Shown: positions 7,168 to 9,425 of the stretch, in pieces
Layout of the letters: each line of letters starts with the position of its first letter
Position numbering within the stretch: the stretch's first letter is position 1
Assembly (NCBI GenBank): GCA_003451645.1
Contig: DMER01000118.1
Location: 28,017-37,441, forward strand
Length of the DNA stretch: 9,425 bases
Reading direction: 5' to 3'
Origin: Alphaproteobacteria bacterium
GTDB taxonomy: Bacteria; Pseudomonadota; Alphaproteobacteria; Micropepsales; Micropepsaceae
Notes under the pieces: generated by a model
Told to the model about the DNA's origin: nothing
What the model saw: only the letters and a program-made list of their open reading frames with translations
Databases searched by the model: none
Position numbers and translations under genes: made by a program

Positions 7168-7265
7168 CAAGATGCTTTGATTTTTGTGGACGGGGCCGAG
7201 CGACGCTGCATCTGAGCCAGCTTCACCTTCAAGATGCAACAGGCCGCTGAACCGGATCGGCGGGC

Positions 7266-7294
7266 TTGCGCAACGAGGGCATAACGCTTATAAG
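7266..7294 (+). promoter_or_regulatory. Probable rpsB-tsf promoter
   Basis: TTGCGC (7266-7271), a 17-base spacer and TATAAG (7289-7294) form a good sigma-70-type promoter facing rpsB, with a start near 7301. The bases after the -10 box are all G or C (CGCCGCC, 7295-7301). Such a discriminator is common at promoters of rRNA and ribosomal protein genes that ppGpp represses; that control is inferred. The -10 box lies inside the perfect palindrome CGCTTATAAGCG (7285-7296). Confidence 0.55.
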
Positions 7295-7296
7295 CG
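7285..7296. repeat. 12-bp perfect palindrome over the -10 box
   Basis: CGCTTATAAGCG is a perfect inverted repeat between the divergent aminotransferase gene and rpsB. It offers a TATAAG -10 box on both strands. It could be a shared promoter core, a dimeric operator, or chance. No convincing -35 box was found for the minus strand. Confidence 0.4.
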
Positions 7297-7300
7297 CCGC

Positions 7301-7474
7301 CATCTCACACGCGGTCAGGCTGGGAGTGTGTGCTAACCCGAGGTCCCTCTTTGGGGCTGCTCGTTTGGGCGGGGTGGCATAACAGTTCCGGTCCGGTGTC
7401 CTCTCTCGCTTGCGAATGAGGACTTTCAATGCGCCGCGGCGGACCAACCGGACAAACAATGGACGACAGACACG
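7301..7474 (+). promoter_or_regulatory. Structured 5' leader of rpsB-tsf
   Basis: About 174 nt lie between the inferred start and the rpsB ATG, with several complementary arms. CACAC (7306-7310) can pair with GTGTG (7326-7330). CGAG (7339-7342) pairs with CTCG (7360-7363), with CCC/GGG nested inside. A larger element has outer arms GTCCGGT (7391-7397) and ACCGGAC (7447-7453). It encloses GTCCTC (7398-7403) paired with GAGGAC (7418-7423), whose tip is TCG-CTTG-CGA, and a short GC hairpin near 7432-7442. The outer stem ends 21 nt before rpsB. In enterobacteria, S2 represses rpsB-tsf through the leader. An analogous role here is inferred; the fold was found by eye. No run of T follows a hairpin, so a simple attenuator is unlikely. 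Confidence 0.45.
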
Positions 7475-7488
7475 ATGCCTTTGCCTGA
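7429..7488 (+). CDS. Possible 19-codon upstream ORF overlapping the rpsB start
   Basis: ATG 7429 has GAGGA (7418-7422) six bases upstream, a better ribosome site than rpsB itself has. The ORF reads [19 protein letters not shown] and ends at TGA 7486-7488, 14 bases beyond the first base of the rpsB ATG (7475) in another frame. The GAGGA site lies in the arm that can pair with GTCCTC (7398-7403). It could be a translated leader peptide that couples ribosomes to rpsB, or a chance ORF. The peptide itself resembles nothing I know. Confidence 0.3.
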   Translation: MRRGGPTGQTMDDRHDAFA

Positions 7489-8251
7489 TTTCAATATGCG
7501 CCAGCTTCTGGAAGCTGGCGTGCACTTCGGTCACCAAACCCATCGCTGGAACCCCAAAATGCAAGGGTTCCTGTTTGGTGTGCGCAACAACATCCATATC
7601 ATCGATTTGGGCCAAACCGTGCCGCTCCTGCACCAGGCCCTCCTCGCAATCCGTGACATCGTGGCGCAAGGCGGCCGGGTGCTGTTTGTGGGCACCAAGC
7701 GGCAGGCCTCGGATCCAATTGCTGACAGCGCAAAGCGCTGTGCGCAGTATTACGTAAATCACCGCTGGCTGGGTGGCACGCTGACCAATTGGCAAACAAT
7801 TTCCAATTCGATCAAGCGCTTACGCTCGATTGACGAGACGTTGAATGCTGGCGGCATGGGCCTGACCAAGAAAGAGCAGCTCAATTTGGCGCGTGAGCGC
7901 GACAAACTGGAACGTGCTCTGGGCGGCATTAAGGATATGGGCGGCTTGCCTGACATCATGTTTGTGATCGACACCAACAAGGAATCGATTGCCATTCAAG
8001 AGGCGCGCAAGTTGAACATCCCTGTGGTTGCGATTGTCGATTCGAATTGTGACCCCGACGATATTTCTTATCCGATTCCGGGGAATGACGATGCCAGCCG
8101 GGCGATTGCCCTTTACTGCGATTTGGTTGCGCGCTCGGTTATCGATGGTCTGGGCCAGGCGCAAGCAGCAGTGGGCATCGATATTGGCGGCTCAGCCGAG
8201 GGACCCATCGAGCAATTGCCTGCTCAGGATGAGCTGCAGCCACAGGCTTAA
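7475..8251 (+). CDS. rpsB: 30S ribosomal protein uS2
   Basis: A 258-residue small-subunit protein that joins the 30S particle late, near uS1 at the mRNA exit side. Family signatures run throughout: [15 protein letters not shown] (15-29), [10 protein letters not shown] (69-78), [14 protein letters not shown] (96-109), [13 protein letters not shown] (158-170), [20 protein letters not shown] (176-195), and the C-terminal [10 protein letters not shown] (202-211). The tail after 232 is Ala/Gly-rich and nonconserved, as is common in alphaproteobacteria. The ATG start gives the usual [15 protein letters not shown] beginning. Its Shine-Dalgarno site is weak (GGA at 7461-7463, 11 bases away), which may reflect control through the leader. 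tsf follows 33 bases downstream, the near-universal rpsB-tsf pair. Confidence 0.98.
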   Translation: MPLPDFNMRQLLEAGVHFGHQTHRWNPKMQGFLFGVRNNIHIIDLGQTVPLLHQALLAIRDIVAQGGRVLFVGTKRQASDPIADSAKRCAQYYVNHRWLGGTLTNWQTISNSIKRLRSIDETLNAGGMGLTKKEQLNLARERDKLERALGGIKDMGGLPDIMFVIDTNKESIAIQEARKLNIPVVAIVDSNCDPDDISYPIPGNDDASRAIALYCDLVARSVIDGLGQAQAAVGIDIGGSAEGPIEQLPAQDELQPQA

Positions 8252-8284
8252 CCAAACCGGTGTGACGGCAAGAAGGACAACAGG

Positions 8285-9214
8285 ATGAGCGAGATTACGG
8301 CCAGTATGGTCAAGGACCTGCGCGAGAAGACGGGCGCAGGCATGATGGATTGCAAATCTGCCTTGACCGAAACCAAGGGCGACATGGAGGCAGCCATTGA
8401 TTGGCTGCGGACAAAAGGTCTCGCAAAGGCGGCAAAGAAGGCCGGACGGGTCGCGGCTGAGGGACTGGTTGGCGTCGCCTCGCGTCACGGAACCGGTGCG
8501 GTGGTAGAGCTTAACTCCGAGACAGACTTTGTTGCGCGCAACGAAATCTTTCAGTCGACGGTGCTGGCGCTGGCCGAGATTGCTTTGGACTGCGAGGGCC
8601 ATCTGGAGCGGTTGAAGGCCAAACCCTATCCAAATTCAGAAGGCGACGTAGCGGCTCATATTGCCGGTTTGATCGGGACGATCGGTGAAAACATGACCTT
8701 GCGGCGTACCGCGGTCGTGGAGGCGCATCCGGGCGTGGTGGCGACATATGTGCATAATGCCGTGCAACCCGCCATGGGCAAAATCGGCGTTCTTGTCGGC
8801 CTGAAGTCGGAGGGCGACACCGCGAAACTGAATGCTTTGGGCCGTCAAATCGCCATGCATGTGGCCGCTGCATCGCCCGTTGCACTGCGTGAAGAAGAGG
8901 TCGACCCTGCTCTGGTCGAGCGGGAGCGGGCGATCTTCACGGAGCAATCGAGAGCCTCGGGCAAGCCAGATGCAGTCATCCAGAAGATGGTCGAAGGCCG
9001 TCTGCGCAAATTCTATGAAGAGGTCGTGCTCCTAAAGCAGGCCTTTATCATCAACCCAGATGTAACAGTTGAAGCCGCGGTGAAGGCTGCGGAGGCCGAT
9101 GCTGGCGCACCCATTACGCTTGTTGGGTTTGTGCGCTATGGTCTGGGCGAGGGGATTCAGAAGGACGATGGCCCCGACTTCGCTGCGGAGGTTGCCGCCG
9201 CAGCGAAACTCTAG
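8285..9214 (+). CDS. tsf: Elongation factor Ts
   Basis: A 309-residue cytoplasmic guanine-nucleotide exchange factor that removes GDP from EF-Tu. The N-terminal UBA-like module holds [19 protein letters not shown] (9-27) and AIDWLRTKG. The core carries the diagnostic [12 protein letters not shown] (75-86), whose TDFVARN region displaces Mg2+ from EF-Tu. GENMTLRR (134-141) and GKIGVLVGL (165-173) follow, with the dimerisation/coiled-coil part about 200-260 ([20 protein letters not shown]). It is slightly longer than the 283 residues of E. coli, normal for alphaproteobacteria. AAGGA at 8273-8277, 7 bases before ATG 8285, supports the start. The 33-base gap to rpsB shows no terminator, so the two are one operon. 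Confidence 0.98.
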   Translation: MSEITASMVKDLREKTGAGMMDCKSALTETKGDMEAAIDWLRTKGLAKAAKKAGRVAAEGLVGVASRHGTGAVVELNSETDFVARNEIFQSTVLALAEIALDCEGHLERLKAKPYPNSEGDVAAHIAGLIGTIGENMTLRRTAVVEAHPGVVATYVHNAVQPAMGKIGVLVGLKSEGDTAKLNALGRQIAMHVAAASPVALREEEVDPALVERERAIFTEQSRASGKPDAVIQKMVEGRLRKFYEEVVLLKQAFIINPDVTVEAAVKAAEADAGAPITLVGFVRYGLGEGIQKDDGPDFAAEVAAAAKL

Positions 9215-9243
9215 TTCGTCCTGTCAACAGAGTTCTCAGCGCC

Positions 9244-9425
9244 ATGTCCTCTCCGCCCCGCTTCCAAAGAGTTCTTCTCAAGGTGTCGGGCGAGGCGCTT
9301 ATGGGGGACGATGCCTATGGGATTAACCTGGCCGCCGTGACGCGAATTGCCGGGGAAATCAAGGAGGCGATCAATATTGGGGCCCAGCTCTGCCTAGTAA
9401 CAGGCGGCGGCAACATCTTTCGCGG
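9244..9425 (+). CDS. pyrH: UMP kinase (uridylate kinase), N-terminal part
   Basis: The first 60 codons of a gene that runs off the window. PyrH phosphorylates UMP to UDP with ATP in pyrimidine synthesis and is a hexameric cytoplasmic enzyme of the amino-acid kinase family. The start of the family fold is clear: [19 protein letters not shown] (9-27), with K13 and S15-G16 at the phosphate site, then [20 protein letters not shown] and the GGGNIFR motif (54-60). ATG 9244 lies 29 bases after the tsf stop; only a poor ribosome site is visible. The order rpsB-tsf-pyrH is standard, and frr would be expected next. An aspartokinase or glutamate 5-kinase is excluded by SGEALMG and the neighbours. Confidence 0.95.
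   Translation, partial: MSSPPRFQRVLLKVSGEALMGDDAYGINLAAVTRIAGEIKEAINIGAQLCLVTGGGNIFR

Noticed and set aside
7168..7239. TTG at 7239 as the aminotransferase start
   Set aside because: It adds 24 residues without family similarity, and no ribosome site precedes it; the family usually begins close to the FRDTVLQIERNGI stretch.
7339..7363. Hairpin in the rpsB leader as an intrinsic terminator
   Set aside because: The stem is broken and no T-run follows, so it is treated only as part of the leader fold.
9216..9233. Two GTTC tetramers near the tsf end as a second LexA box
   Set aside because: They are separated by about 14 bases instead of 7, so they do not form the operator.
9215..9243. Terminator or promoter between tsf and pyrH
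   Set aside because: The 29 bases hold no stable inverted repeat and no promoter-like pair of boxes; read-through is the simplest view.

Overview
The window is an alphaproteobacterial housekeeping segment, moderately GC-rich and densely packed. The evidence for the lineage is the protein style (a LolC-type permease with the N-terminal stretch FAPFEWMLAWRYLRARR, an uS2 beginning [20 protein letters not shown], an EF-Ts with the C-terminal stretch [11 protein letters not shown]), a LexA box of the alphaproteobacterial direct-repeat type (GAAC-N7-GAAC, which is GTTC-N7-GTTC on the other strand), and the gene order. The genus cannot be named from the sequence alone.

Layout. Positions 1-2288 hold one plus-strand block: the 3' end of proS (prolyl-tRNA synthetase), a LolC/LolE-type permease and LolD, the lipoprotein-releasing ABC transporter, with a 3-base gap and an 8-base overlap between genes. 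Positions 2289-2491 are the most interesting part. An SOS-type promoter carries a perfect LexA box, followed by a 33-codon ORF for a tiny one-segment membrane protein. It sits where a sidA-type SOS-induced division inhibitor is expected, and dnaE (replicative DNA polymerase III alpha, 2492-5959) starts 18 bases after its stop. Positions 5977-7167 carry the only minus-strand gene, a class I/II PLP aminotransferase, convergent with dnaE (17-base gap) and divergent from rpsB. Positions 7168-7474 hold a probable rpsB promoter and a structured leader of about 174 nt with a possible 19-codon upstream ORF. Positions 7475-9425 hold rpsB, tsf and the start of pyrH, the classic translation/UMP kinase operon.

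How it fits together. Most genes serve translation (proS, rpsB, tsf), envelope lipoprotein export (lolC/lolD), replication (dnaE) and nucleotide supply (pyrH). The SOS promoter would let LexA control the small membrane protein, and possibly part of dnaE transcription, coupling DNA damage to division arrest and polymerase supply. The rpsB leader looks suited to autoregulation of rpsB-tsf. No mobile element, CRISPR array, tRNA or rRNA was seen.
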